Assembly (NCBI GenBank): GCA_905200615.1
Contig: CAJKLB010000052.1
Coordinates: forward strand, 1-12,773
Source of the DNA: an uncultured Selenomonadales bacterium
Lineage (GTDB): Bacteria > Bacillota > Clostridia > Christensenellales > QALW01
DNA: 12,773 nt
Reading direction: 5' to 3'
Below are positions 12,724 through 12,773 of the stretch, one piece after another. The notes under the pieces were generated by a model. It saw only the letters and a program-made list of their open reading frames with translations, searched no databases and was not told the origin of the DNA. Position 1 is the first letter of the stretch; the number at the start of each line of letters is the position of its first letter. Made by a program: the position numbers and the translations under genes.

Positions 12724-12773
12724 AAAATTTTGCCGTTCCTATCCGGCACTTGGCCATTGTGTCGGATAGGTCG
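12682..12773. mobile_element. Possible insertion-sequence end (ISL3-like), partial
   Basis: From 12682 the sequence leaves the beta-helix pattern and begins GGTTCTTTACTG, which resembles the GG-TCTTT type terminal repeats I associate with ISL3-family elements. The frame runs 13 codons into it and stops. No transposase or second end is in the window, so this is a suggestion only. If correct, the 8-bp target duplication would be 12674-12681. Confidence 0.3.
12738..12770. other. 12-bp stem-loop at window edge
   Basis: CCTATCCGGCAC (12738-12749) pairs with GTGTCGGATAGG (12759-12770), one G-U, 9-nt loop. AAAAAATTTT precedes it, so it may be a bidirectional terminator, or part of a larger inverted repeat, cut off by the end of the window. 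Confidence 0.55.

Noticed and set aside
1..12773. CRISPR array or tandem repeat array
   Set aside because: No regularly spaced direct repeats were seen; the only regular repetition is the protein-level LRR series.

Overview
The window looks like chromosome of a spore-forming, AT-rich member of the Clostridia (Firmicutes). The anchor is an unmistakable spo0A (5799-6581, minus). Strong GGAGG-type ribosome binding sites, several lipobox lipoproteins, TTG starts and many hairpin-plus-T-tract terminators fit the same group. A gut-type Oscillospirales/Ruminococcaceae-like host is my inference; nothing here fixes the genus.

Left part (1-2230), accessory and partly decayed: tandem hairpins; two very short reading frames that each appear broken by a frameshift (a two-helix membrane peptide at 231-87 minus, a ~51-residue peptide at 347-501 plus); an XRE regulator (901-536) divergent from an orphan 84-aa gene (1052-1306); and the C-terminal remnant of an XRE/TPR-type regulator (1431-1856).

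Middle part (2230-8783), all genes on the minus strand: an LRR lipoprotein with seven exact 23-residue repeats, a sialate-O-acetylesterase-like SGNH lipoprotein, a double zinc-ribbon protein with an acidic tail, spo0A, a possible small Cys-rich ORF, and a lipoprotein that joins a GerMN domain to a NodB polysaccharide deacetylase. Most are separated by their own terminators, so they are mainly single-gene units. About 770 bp lie between spo0A and the next ORF. That stretch carries candidate 0A boxes and a nested-helix segment bounded by two minus-strand terminators, which may be an independent structured RNA.

Right part (8983-12773): an AraC regulator divergent from a URO-D/MtaA-family gene with overlapping promoters, a nested inverted repeat, and tRNA-Ala(CGC) with its promoter and terminator. 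It ends with a secreted beta-helix-type surface protein starting at TTG 11800. Its leader holds two mutually exclusive hairpins, one of which is terminator-like and contains the ribosome binding site. The gene ends early, where a possible insertion-sequence end begins (~12682).

The most interesting observations are the attenuator/RBS switch before the surface protein, the structured region upstream of spo0A, the GerMN-deacetylase fusion, and the broken small genes at the left edge.
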